In this document: in pieces, positions 32,616-43,547 of the stretch
Position numbering within the stretch: the first letter of the stretch is position 1
Layout of the letters: the number at the start of each line of letters is the position of its first letter
Assembly: GCA_012184525.1 (NCBI GenBank)
Contig: WOFQ01000014.1
Coordinates: 372,001 to 436,000, forward strand
Length of the DNA stretch: 64,000 nt
Direction: 5' to 3'
Source: Xenoacremonium recifei
Taxonomy: Eukaryota; Ascomycota; Sordariomycetes; Hypocreales; Nectriaceae
Position numbers and translations under genes: made by a program
The notes under the pieces: model-generated
Database searches by the model: none
The model's input: the letters and a program-made list of their open reading frames with translations, nothing else
What the model was told of the DNA's origin: nothing

Positions 32616-34897
32616 TGTGTTGGGAGTGTGGTCATGTGAGAGGTCTTCTGGGAAGGCTTGTTGAGTTGGAGGAGGGCTGGTATGGACTCACTCTTCTCGT
32701 GTCATTATGTCGGGTTGTTGTACCTTGAAGTCGATTGCCGTGAATAAGTAGAAAACAAGATTGGACGGTAGTCTTGGCTGAGCATTAGACAATGCATGGA
32801 CGACATATTTGTGCGCTCATGTGCCGCTGCATATCGCCCAGACGGGGAACAGTTAGGACACTTGCATCACTGAATCCAATACAACTTCCGTATTTCACTC
32901 ACCTCTGCGTCAATTGGGTCCCGCGAGTGGCGTATTTACATAAACGCGAAGCCTCGAGAACGCCCCTGGGCTCGACCAGCTTCCTATCTAATCAGATAGT
33001 GCATGAGCCTCGCCTTCGGTACCAAGAAGCATGTGTCGGCTGACAGTCCAGAGTTTTCCGTTGACTAAACATTGTATACGATCATCTGTGAGGCTCAAAT
33101 CAGCTTCTGGACTGCTTCTTTTTGTCTTGTTGGTGTGGATGCTGAGTTAATGGTCTTGTGAAGATATAATGATTCGTCGGCTCTGTGCTATCCACTCTCT
33201 GGAGAGGCTGACGCCCGCTTGGCGGAGGGACTTTCGGGCAGGTAGGAAGGGGGAGGGATGTGATTTCAAGCGACGATACCCGAGTCCTGCAGCGTGGGCT
33301 GCCAAGGGAGGGCAATGTTTCGATCTCCAGCTGTACGTCAGTGCGCGAGAGGGGGGAGTGCGTCCAGGGATGTCGCAACGCTTCCGCCCAAGAGACTCGG
33401 TTTGCGTCGGGAAACAATCGGTATCATGACGTGAATCTCGACTTGCCTCTGTTGTCATGAGATGCATTGCCGTCTTCTTTTCAGTGGTAGGGGGTTGGTG
33501 ATAGATTTCAGTTGTTTGGGCTGTCCACCTCGATAGTAGAGAGTTCTGCACAGGTATCAATGGCTTCACGCTGTGATCTAGAATTAAAAGAGGAGATTTT
33601 CAAATTCTCGAGAATGCACATCTCCTCGGACTGTGTTTTTCACATCTTATCGCCGCGTTCAGCTCCGTGGTTATCTCTTATCTGGAATCCAATCGACTGG
33701 GTGACCGGAAATACAGTATCAGCACCCACATTCTTGTGGTCGTCTGGATTAGATATCGATCTGTCTCCGAGAGATCGAAATTCGTCTCTAGTGATATTAC
33801 AATCAGTGACATCAATCTTGTGTTGTAGACTTCTGGCGAGGCGATCTACTTCGGGGGGCTGGGTGGCTCGGCGCGTCAGGGGGAGGGAGCCTGGGAGATG
33901 AGCTTCTGTTTAGCTTTGTAAATCCGACAATCCGAGCATCGTGAATTCTAAGAGCTTTTCCAGACACCGATTTTGTACCTGATGACTTTCTTGGTGCGGT
34001 TTTCGAAAGTGTCATCTATAAGGTATTCATTCAAACGGCAAAGATGGTGACCCTCCTTACCTGCGACCGATATCCGTCCTTCATGGATCGATTGACCGAC
34101 CGTCAATATTTCAACTGTCATGCTTCGCTCCGCAGATTACCAGTGGGAAATTCTGGGCTGATGAACGGTGGTTTTCAAACTTTAGAGTCGCAATATGTGT
34201 GTGCCCCTGATCCTCGGGTGGATTTTTCGTGAGCTGCGGCTTCTCTCAATACTCTTGGGATAAATCTATTGCTTTTCCTCCGCCGTTTCTTTTGCTATGT
34301 GTCAGAACGTGTCGTTTTAGCGATCTTTATACATCAGATCAAGATGTAGCTAAATACGTCGCAGTAAAGGCTGGGTATCATAATAGGTTCTCGCACCTTT
34401 ATGAAGGACCTATTTCACAGCAACCGGACGCTCAAAGTTTTGCATGACCTTTTTGCCTTTTTACAGCCCCTTACACATCTTTTCCCGCACATGATTTACG
34501 TGTTTCGCACCACGAGCGGCATTCGCCCTGGTCCTCTTCCTGATTACCCTGTAGCTACACTTCACTTTCGTGCCTTTTTGCGCGATTCCGTGCTGTAGTG
34601 CAAACGCAATATAGTGTTAATATGTCGTGACAGAATCGTAATTCCTTGGAGTATTGAAATGTCATTCACAATCGTCAATATTATTTTTTTGGTTCATTCC
34701 GGGCGTTCGTTTGTTACGGCGTATTACGAAACTCTGCCCATATGTATCTACCAAACGAGACCAAAACTAAGACGAAGATGGGAGAGACAGACAAGAAAAC
34801 AAAATCCAGTGAAAAAAAGGTCGACTTCTAAGCCCAGTCGAATGCCCGAAGGAAGGGTCCTTAATTTCAACCCAAGTTGAAAAACGGCAAAATTGGC

Positions 34898-34902
34898 AAA
34901 AA
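34898..34902 (-). terminator. RNA polymerase III terminator of tRNA-Pro
   Basis: Five T residues on the minus strand, 13 nt past the tRNA 3' end. Further T runs follow at 34879-34884. Confidence 0.55.
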
Positions 34903-34915
34903 GGAAACAGGAAAG

Positions 34916-35005
34916 GGTCTGGCCGGGGATTGAACCCGGGACCTCTCGCAAGCTGTGCTGTAGGGTTTTCCCTAAGCGAGAATCATACCACTAGACCACC
35001 AGACC
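34916..35005 (-). tRNA. tRNA-Pro (AGG anticodon) with 19-nt intron
   Basis: A 90-nt gene on the minus strand. The acceptor arm pairs perfectly (GGTCTGG with CCAGACC). The T arm is CCGGG-TTCAATC-CCCGG, and the anticodon stem is CTCGC/GCGAG around loop TTAGGG..T. The anticodon AGG reads CCT/CCC proline codons. The intron (AAAACCCTACAGCACAGCT) lies after position 37, the canonical site, and carries CCCTA that can pair with the anticodon loop. The mature length of 71 nt equals typical eukaryotic tRNA-Pro. D arm and A/B box sequences (GTGGTCTAGTGG, GGTTCAATC) are intact. Confidence 0.95.
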
Positions 35006-36930
35006 GAGTGAGCCATCACGTGATGAGCTTAGTCACTGGGGCGGGTTCTGTTGCTTCATGTTCAATTGGGGAAACGGAGTTGATCCATTTGGATGAGAGA
35101 CCTCAATCCACCGGCAGTTGAGGCTTGTTGGTCGTTAGTTCTAACAAGCAGGGCTAAATTCGGTGAATCGGCATGTGGGTTTCCTACTCTGTAAAGGACT
35201 CCTTCCGGCCTTGACGGGAGGATCATCGGCAAGGACGGCTGCGCTACCCAACGGGATCCCAGACGCAGTACGTACTTATCGGCAGACTGTCAGGGGAGAA
35301 AAGAGAAGTTGAGCTGCGCGGAGGTTTGATGAGCTGTCAATGCGTTCTGTAGTCTCCTGTACGGGCGCTTTGGGGTGTGATTCTGCGTGGGGATTGCATA
35401 GGCGCTGATCCCCTGGCCTTTGTGTCCTTGCTGGCCCTGAAGATTAACATTGAGGATGCAGGCGGATTTCTCGTCACAAAAATGCGGTGATGGATCGTGT
35501 TGTTCGTCATACACAGGTGACCGGCAATTGTCTCTGTTGTTGGTTCAAGACGACCACTTGCCCAACAATGACGTTCTTCCTCGACCTGCGAAACAAAAAT
35601 CCTCCGGACACCTTCCAGTGCGAGCCAACAGGCGGTGGGGGATGCAGTGATAAGCCCCTGCCTGCAGGTTGACACTTCTTTGTGTGGTTAGGGGAAGGGC
35701 CAAGAGGCCCACGCAGGTGCATCGGCACTGTGATATCTCGAACCCTGGCTGCAGATGACGGGTAGGGTAGGGACCGCTCAGCTTGAGGCACGTTGGTGAT
35801 GGCTTGGAAATGTGGCATCATGAAAGAGCGAGGGCCAGTGAGTTTGGTCGTATTGACTGATCCGGAATGTCCGTTGGCGTTGCAAGACATGGGGAATGAA
35901 TAGATTGGCTAGGGTCTTTTGATCGTACCAGAGAGGGAGGGCCTCAAGGCCTAAGGGTACGCGGATGTGGTCGGGCGGTCAAACGTGATGTCAGAACTCC
36001 GGAATCTAGTGGTTGCGGGGTGAGGAGCGTAGAATGCCGGGCAGTGATCTAGAAGAAAGACGCCAAGGGATGATCCTAGGATGGGCTGTCTCGACCTGGA
36101 ATTAGCACAGAACAGCACGGAGGAGATGCGGCGGTGTTGCGATCGAAGCGGACTAGACGAGGGGCTTAGACTGACGATAGGTCATCGGGTTGGGATGGTT
36201 CTGGCTGAGAGGGTGAGACGACAGATCCTGTGGCATTGCAGAGCAGTCCTTCCAGCGGCCTATTCGCAGATTAATGGCTTGCAGCTGGCACGATGTTCGC
36301 GGTGTGGCACTTGAACTCGAGAAGGACCCCCGGTCTAATGATCCCGGTCGATTCGGGGGCGGCTAACGGAGGCACGTCGTTGGTCGGGAGCCTTCGCCGG
36401 GTCGGAAGGCCCCACTAATCCCCGGTGCGGTACATGTGATCCTGGACGGCATCCGGCGTCTGATTGGCCGGAAGCGTGCGGCCTATTTGGGGGTAAAAAG
36501 GAGGGGAGAGAATGGGCAGGAGCTGATGGTGGCTGGGCTGGACTTTCCCTGGGCCTTAGCAGCAGCCTCCGCATCATACGTATCAAATCGAGGGGTCTTC
36601 GGCCAGCCTGACCCAATCCTTTCCGCTGTGTTTCCCCATAAACGGTTTCCCCTCGTCGCCTCTCTCGGGACGTGTTTCTCCTGAGCTGTTGGTTCTAGCA
36701 TCTGCAAGAGCCGAAGTGGTTTCGTTTTGTGCAGTGTGTTTCTTGATGTCTTTGCGAACGGCCCACACGACGCCTAGCTCGATACTGCTGCTTTCCATAC
36801 CGACGCCTCTCCCTCACGGCGCCGGAGAGCTGAGGCATCTTGGCCTCGCTAGTGAGGAGAGTGAGCGCGCGAGAGGGGATTTCTAGTTCCGTGAGCAGCG
36901 CGTGCCTGGCTCGTGGGACTCGCCGTCACC
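35006..36930. other. 1.9-kb gene-free region between tRNA-Pro and NTA1
   Basis: No supported gene. Frames up to ~127 codons on the minus strand (35507-35890) carry no recognisable content. The last ~300 bases are probably the NTA1 promoter. Confidence 0.5.
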
Positions 36931-39911
36931 ATGAGGATAGGCTGTCTGCAGTTTGCGCCCGCCGTCGGCGATGTCGAAAATAACCTCAACCGCGCCGACG
37001 AGATTTTGAACTGCGCGGATCCCGAGAGACTCGATCTTCTTGTTCTGCCCGAGCTGGCGTTTTCGGGTAAGTTTGCGCTCGTGGAGATAGCATCGTCATC
37101 GGGAGGCCGCATTTCAGGCCATGCTGTTGGGTCGGCTATGAGACAGAGACAATGGACGAGCTCACACGGTACTATAGGATACAACTTCAAGTCTTTGGCT
37201 GAAATCTCAAACCATTTCGAGCATACTGCCGAGGGAATCAGCTCGCTCTGGGCAAAGAATCAGGCGCTCAAATATGATTGCGCCGTTGTCGTCGGCTATC
37301 CTGAGGCGGTCGACCTGGCCGACCAGTGGCCTGCGAACCCCGAGTATTACAATTCTGCTGTCATTGTCACCTACGAGGGCGAGATTGCCGGAAACTATAG
37401 AAAATCCCACTTGTATTACACCGACGAGACCTGGGCGTTGGAGGGCGATGGATTCTTCTCGCAACCGGTTTTGGGATTGGGCGGTACCTCCATGGGCATC
37501 TGCATGGATCTCAAGTAAGTCGTCTGGTCCCGTACTCGAGGTTCCATTCTAACAAACGGCCTTATAGTCCTTACAAGTTTGAGGCACCTTGGAACAAGTT
37601 CGAGTTCGCTAATCATGTCTTGGAGTCGGGTGACAAATTGGTCGTCGTGTCCATGGCTTGGATCACTCAGGAGGAACCCCGAACCTTCACTGAGCAGCCT
37701 CGCGAGCCGGATATGAACACTTTAACCTACTGGATATCACGCCTCGCGCCTCTTGTTCAGGCAGATACCGACGAGGAGACGATCGTCGTCTTCGCCAACA
37801 GGTCTGGAACTGAAGACGATGTCACCTATGCCGGTACCAGCGCAGTCGTGGGGATCAAACGCGGCGATGTGAAGATTTACGGTATCTTGGGCCGTGGGGA
37901 GAAGGAACTGCTCGTCGTCGACACCGAAGCTCCTCCCTTTGCGAAACTGTCGTATCAGCCTCAACTCCTTCAAGTAGAGCCTTTGACGGATACGGCTACC
38001 ATCGAAACTCGCGTCCCGGCGACAGGAGTCAGTCCGGGGATCACAACGAACTCGGCATCGCCAGCTACCTCTTCTTCAGGACACCCTAAACAAAGAGAAA
38101 TGGGCACTTCGAGAAGTCGGCCGAGAGAGCATGGACATGCGTCCCGTAGGCACGCGACATCCGCGACTCGGGATACGGCTTACGCATATCGCACAGAGCC
38201 GATGAATCGCCCTTACCAGGGATCATACCCCTCCAACTCCCCAGACAAGGCCACCAATGATGACGAGCCTCTGGTACTGGATCCTGAAGCTACTGCTCGA
38301 CGTTTGGGACTGATCAGGGATGCACCACCCTCTATAAACTCCGAGGAGCGTGCCTCTGATCCCTCCTATCACTCGTCTCGGCAATACGAGGGTAGCCAGT
38401 GGAAGAAAGCGCTTCCTGTGGAAGAGCAGCTCTTGATCGATTTTGACGACATCGAAGATGCCACATTGGGTACCAACTCGGAAGCACTCCCGTCCACCAC
38501 TAAACGTCACAGCCTACGTTCTGACGTTGCGGTGCGGAATAGCAAGCGCGGTAAATCTACCGAAAAGACTAGTCACCAAGCGACACTCCGCAGCACGCTT
38601 CATGCAGCTGACCGCGGGATCGAGGTCATGTCGCCACGGAACTCCAGTCGCAACGTGGACAAGCCACGAACAAGGGACGGCATTCCCAGAACCGACAGCA
38701 GAAGTGGACGACGACCGAGCTCAGCGATGAAGGTTCCTAAAGCAGACATTCTTGCCGCGCGGGAGAGATTTGAGGACTACGCACGACGTAGCGAATCGGC
38801 CCAGGTGCGAGCAGAAGCGGTTCAGGCGAAAGCAGAAGCGGCCGCTCGGGCAAAAGCAGAGGCAAAAACCCTGGCTAGAGCCGAATCTGCCCAGACAACC
38901 AGATCTACGCTGGACTCAAACAAGGCGAGGGATGTGCTTTCATGGCTGCGAGACTCTCAAGCCGCCACGACCGGGAGGAGGTCTGCGGCGCCTACACCGC
39001 AGGCTCAACACTCTCGGACACTTTCAGATCAATCTAACACAAGCACCATGGTCATGAACTCGCGAGTCCACGCCAAGACGCCTCAACCTGAGCGCAGCAC
39101 CCGTGACATAGACCAGACACCTCAACTTGGTGGGAAGGCTCTCCCTATCCTGCAACCTGCATCGCGGAGTCGGATTGGTGATCGGGCGACCCCTGGCCAG
39201 CGTCCTGAGTTGAAAGTGTTGCCTGTCCAAAATCCAAAGGTCTTTGACGATGGAATCCAGTCGGCTATGCCGTCTATCGGCAACAATGACAACTGGCCGG
39301 TTCCGCGAGGGCGCTCCAAGTCTACGAAGCAACTCGAGGAACTGCAAGTGGACGGCCTAGGACTCCGGCTACCTCCCACCACTTCGCAAAAGGTCCCTAG
39401 GGTCAAGGCGAACAAGGTCGATCTCTCCCAATTCCGTGTCATTGAGGAGTTTCCCCCCACGCGTCGTCGACGCAAGGACAAGACCGACAAGGCCAACAAG
39501 GACACGCAGCCGCCGCGGCAAAAGACGCCGGATATCAGCAGTCAGGCGCCTCAGGCGCCTCAGGCGCCGCAGCCGCCGCGGGCGTCTCGGCAAGGCCATC
39601 GGACTCAGCGATCGACCCAGAATACGCCAGTATCGACTGTTCGAGCTGTTCATCCCAGGACTGTGCAGCCAATCCAGACGACGGACCTGGACAACGCGAA
39701 GACCGCGAGGTACGGCCTCTCGGATTCTTTTGACACCATGACGTCGAGTGCCGACACGCCGAGCCCGGATGATGGGGAGCCCAAGACGCCTGTGGCTATG
39801 GTGCTGATCTCGGAGCTGACAGACTTGCCCCCGAAGCCAGCGCCAGGGCTGAAGTGTGTTGAGAGAGGGACTGGGCTGGGACTTAAACGACGTAGCAGTG
39901 CAGTGTGGTAG
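36931..39911 (+). CDS. NTA1: Protein N-terminal asparagine/glutamine amidohydrolase with long C-terminal tail
   Basis: Nta1 removes the side-chain amide from N-terminal Asn or Gln, creating Asp or Glu that the N-end rule pathway then marks for degradation. Exons 36931-37066, 37178-37514 and 37568-39911 give 938 residues. The nitrilase triad is complete: Glu41 in LPELAFSGY, Lys121 in NYRKSHLYY and Cys154 in MGICMDLNPY. The fold ends near residue 285 (KELLVVDTEAPPF). The remaining ~650 residues are disordered, rich in Ser, Arg, Pro, Gln and Thr, with one Ala/Glu/Lys helix (~residues 600-640) and a QAP repeat. Yeast Nta1 is about half this size. Intron 1 is 111 nt and contains in-frame open sequence. 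The C-terminal part shares one exon with the domain, so a mis-join is unlikely. Confidence 0.88.
39542..39572 (+). repeat. CAGGCGCCT repeat in the NTA1 tail
   Basis: About three 9-bp units encoding QAPQAPQAP followed by PQPPRA in the disordered tail of NTA1. Confidence 0.75.
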
Positions 39912-41522
39912 GGGCGGTTTTGTGTTGGTTGTTATGATTTACATGATTCATGTCTTGCAATATTTGTTGGCTTCAAGTCATTGTCCCGAGAAGCTTTACG
40001 CTGAGCGAGGAGTTTTGGTACATTGACCACTATTTGTTTTTGGTTGCCTTGGGAGCCATCCGTCTCAAAAACCCGATGTGAGACTCATAGGTTATGTGAT
40101 AGGGAAAAAATGGACTACTAGGAAGGATTTCGCATGGATAGTTAGGTAGATGATACACCTCATCATGGAGTTGACGGTGGAGTTTGACGGGAGCAGAGAC
40201 AGGGGCTCTTGCGCCGGGTCGTCACGCATTTACATGTTACATTTTTTCTTTTACAGATTTGATCTAGCAGAAAGGATATTTTCATCATCAAAGTATCCTC
40301 GGCAGTTCATAGCTGAGACATGATTCCTTGAAGACACTTGGTGATGAGGTTGTTAAGTCCTGGTAAGCGCCAGTGTCGAACGTTTTGGAAGCGTATCAGA
40401 CGATGTTTGATGCTCTCGGTACGAGGCGGAACAGGGACGTGGACGGGCGTCTAAGTGAAGCCAGTTGGGATGGTGGTACGGGTGGCCGAGATGCTGGAGG
40501 ACGATAGCTGCCGCATGGGGGTTCCCGGGGTAAAATGAGGCGGCTAATTATTCAGTGACATGACAGAGAAGCGTCACGGTCGGGCCGGCCAGGGAGTTGT
40601 CGACTATCGGTGATGCGTTCGTGAAGGTGCTTTTTTGGCGCCTGCAACGACGACCTGGTGGAGGTGAGATGGGCAGATGCACATGGCGATGAGAAAGCCA
40701 ACAAACAGTCAAGCAGCCAGGGTCTGAGCGAGCGGAGACGGAGCTGCCACTGCCCTATCCTAGCACGCGGATTGGCGCCCGGGGGCAGAGCCACGGGTGA
40801 AGCCGTGCCCAATGGCAGCCAAAGGCCGCGGAGGATCGCCGCCGGAGGATGTGAAAGAGGTCGCAGGGCTTGCAGGGGGCGAGATCTCGGCGGATAGGCG
40901 CGTGCTGTAAGTGGCTGGCGGGAGGGAGGGAGGGGGAGCTATCACGCAGCTTTGCGAGGGGATTCGCTGCGTTGACTGCACGTTCTAGGTCCCCGAATCC
41001 GTCGCCAGCCAGCCCCCAAGTCCAGTGAGTGAGTGAGTGGTTGGTTGAGTGAGAATATGGAATGGTCTGTTGTCGGACCCCGAATCACACGAGCCTGCAG
41101 CTGGAGGCGCCCGTGGAGAGCCAGGCCCTGGCTGAGGTCCGTTGCTCCCATCCCTCTTAGCTTCTTCACATCACCATCGTCACCTCTGGAACCACCTGCA
41201 GCTTTGTGTTTCTCCTGAGATCGAGCAGCTGCCGGACCGTATATCAAGTGCCGTCGCCGTCTGCAGCTTCGGTTCTCGAGAGTCTAAAGGCCATCCGCTT
41301 TCGGGATTGAACCATCGCGGGCTCAAAGCTGAAGCGACCTGTTTGTCTACCCGCCGAGCAGGGTGATGTAGCTATCCATCTACCTGCCCTCGCCTGAACA
41401 ACCAACCTATTATTCTTCCACACACACAGCTTGCATTCTGATACACCCAATCTCGCTTCGATTGGACAGCCGCCGCCCGAGGCCGCCTAGGAACGACCAG
41501 ACATTGTCCGCCGAGCGACACA
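39912..41522. other. 1.6-kb intergenic region NTA1 / paralogue B
   Basis: Holds the NTA1 3' end and the promoter of the gene at 41523. It includes a short GAGT/GGTT simple repeat at 41021-41050. No gene is seen; frames of up to ~100 codons on both strands near 40.6-41.4 kb have no support. Confidence 0.5.
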
Positions 41523-42975
41523 ATGCATTGTTGGTCGGCGCCCGAGTCGCTGCTTGTCGCCAGCCTTGCGCTGCTGCTGCTGCCGGCAGTGCGTGCCATC
41601 GCCGTCACCTCCGGCTCTGCCTGCTCGACCGACTGCGGCAACGTGCTGGACCTTACAACTACTGCGGATGTGAGCTGCTCGCAGAGCGGCTATACGTCCG
41701 GCGCGGGCCAGATCTTCGAGAGCTGCGTCGACTGCGAGCTGAACAGCGGCTACTCCAAGAACAACCAGTCCGATACCGAATGGGCTCTTTGTATGGCTCG
41801 CTGGTTCCCGCGTGTCGAGACCTTGCCATGCTGACCGTGTGCGTGCTCAGATAATCTACGATACGTGACCTCGTACTGTCTCTTCGGGTATCCCTCAAAC
41901 CCGGATCTCGGTGACTCGCCATGCATCACAAGGTTCGTATCACGGCGCACATGCTTCCAGGTACGCGGGCTGATGTCTCCGTAGCAAGGCCTGTGGCCCC
42001 TTCAAGGACGCCGTCCAGTTCAACAACCTGTCGACCAACATCGAGGGGTACGACTACTGCACGTTGTGGCCCGCCACGGACACGAACGATTATGACGGTT
42101 GCAGGGCATGTCTGCAAGCTGGAGGAGAGACCTATATCGCCAACTGTGCGTTTTGTGTGTTGCTTTCCGATTTCCGTGATGGATTTGCTGACCTTGACAT
42201 TGTAGTTTTCGCCGCTCTCCAAGCTGGTTGCGAACAACAGCCTACCGGTGAAGTCACGCTCGGTCTTCAAGGAAGTATCTTCTCCGGCGACAATGTCAAC
42301 ATCACCTCACCGAGCCCCGTTGCGACTGTCAACCCCGACTGGTTTGATAACGGCCCTATCAGTCTTGGAGGCAAGGTCGGCATTGCCTTCGGTGGACTTG
42401 CCTTCGTCCTCTTTCTCCTCGGCTTCTTCATCGTCTGGAACGGCAAGCGACGTAGACGGGCGTTCCTCCGCCAGCTGGAAGCTAAGCATAGTCACAACGG
42501 CTGGCCTGCTCCTCAGCCAGGCGGTGGTGGTGACTTCGTGCGCGATACGCCCTTGAGCCAGCGACCCCTCCGCGGCTGGGACGACTCGCCGATGAGCGCG
42601 ACAACAGAGAAGGGCTTCGGCCGCTACTTCTCGCCGTACTCGTCGCAGTACAACAGTCCAGTCAGCGCTCAGGACGGCGGCCCGAGCATGGTCTGGCCTG
42701 ACAACTCGATGGGCTCAATGAATCACCATATGCCCTCGGCCTATGATCACCAACAATCATACGAGAACGTTCACTGGCAGCAGCCTGCAAACCTCTCAGA
42801 CGCCCATGTGCATCATGTAGGTGCTGAGTCGTATGAAATGCATGAGGTTGAGAGCTCAGGAAGTTCGAGCTCAAGGGGGAAGCAGCCAATGCAGAGGGAG
42901 CCTCCGGTGCTGGGCCATCCGGGGCATGGGAGGGGCGCTGACAGCCCGCCGAGGCAGTACAATGTGCAGCAGTGA
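41523..42975 (+). CDS. 12-Cys type I membrane protein, paralogue B
   Basis: Function unknown; second member of the family with 12740 and 48248. Exons 41523-41790, 41851-41932, 41985-42145 and 42206-42975 give 426 residues. A signal peptide covers ~1-25 (LLVASLALLLLPAVRA core). The ectodomain keeps all 12 cysteines of the family, for example CSTDC near the start, CVDC, CRAC and AGCEQQP. The membrane helix is ~228-248 (KVGIAFGGLAFVLFLLGFFI) with a KRRRR stop-transfer. The tail is ~175 residues, rich in Ser, Gln, His and Gly, unlike the proline-rich tail of A. It has an extra 52-nt intron (41933-41984) before the ACGP block that the other two lack. The last intron is 60 nt and stop-free, so retention would not break the frame. 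Confidence 0.83.
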
Positions 42976-43547
42976 TTGTGATGATGATGATGAAGACGAA
43001 GATGATGCAGAGTGTCGGCAATTTGTTTGATTTGGGGTTTTATGTGTGAACAAAACCGTCCCTCATGGCGTGAACATGAGTGGACAGATATCCTGGTGAA
43101 GCATGGCGTTTGGAGTTTTGACGGGAGCTGTCATAGTGCTAATGTCTGGTCTCGATGATGCTTGGTCAATGCTGACACTCAATTGAATATATGGTCATCT
43201 CGTTCATGAGAAAACAAAATTGACTCCATGACTCTTGTGGAATGCGTAAAGGGATATCATCTGAGAAATTAGCTGCACCACCACATCATGGATGGACTTG
43301 AGCACTGACACTGTGGCTTGCCCTGTGGCTGGTGACCGGACCTACCTAAATACGGTCTAGCGCCTACTTACCGCCACAAGTTCCACCGCGCCTGGGAGCT
43401 CATGCCCCCACAACCTTCAGAAAAAAATTTGGACGGAAGAGCCTTTCCAACCATCACACCGGGCAGTCACCGAGGAATTAATTCGACCCTTCCCAAGTTT
43501 TCTTCCCTCGCGCCAGAAGCTCTCGCCGGCCCCGGTATATCATCAAG
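42976..43547. other. Intergenic region paralogue B / CBF5
   Basis: Holds a short GAT/GAA simple repeat just after the stop of paralogue B (42978-43008) and the CBF5 promoter. No gene seen. Confidence 0.6.
43423..43430 (+). promoter_or_regulatory. AAAAATTT motif upstream of CBF5 (RRPE-like)
   Basis: Part of a longer A7T3 run, 117 bp before the CBF5 ATG. It resembles the rRNA-processing element core of yeast ribosome biogenesis promoters. Function is inferred. Confidence 0.35.

Larger units (their letters stand above)
31139..34915. other. 3.8-kb gene-free region downstream of NmrA
   Basis: Holds the NmrA 3' end, a G-rich tract near 32.54-32.62 kb and a more A+T-rich stretch from about 33.5 to 34.9 kb that ends at the tRNA gene. 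The largest frames are short (up to ~148 codons) and simple in composition. No gene or recognisable mobile element could be supported. Confidence 0.5.
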
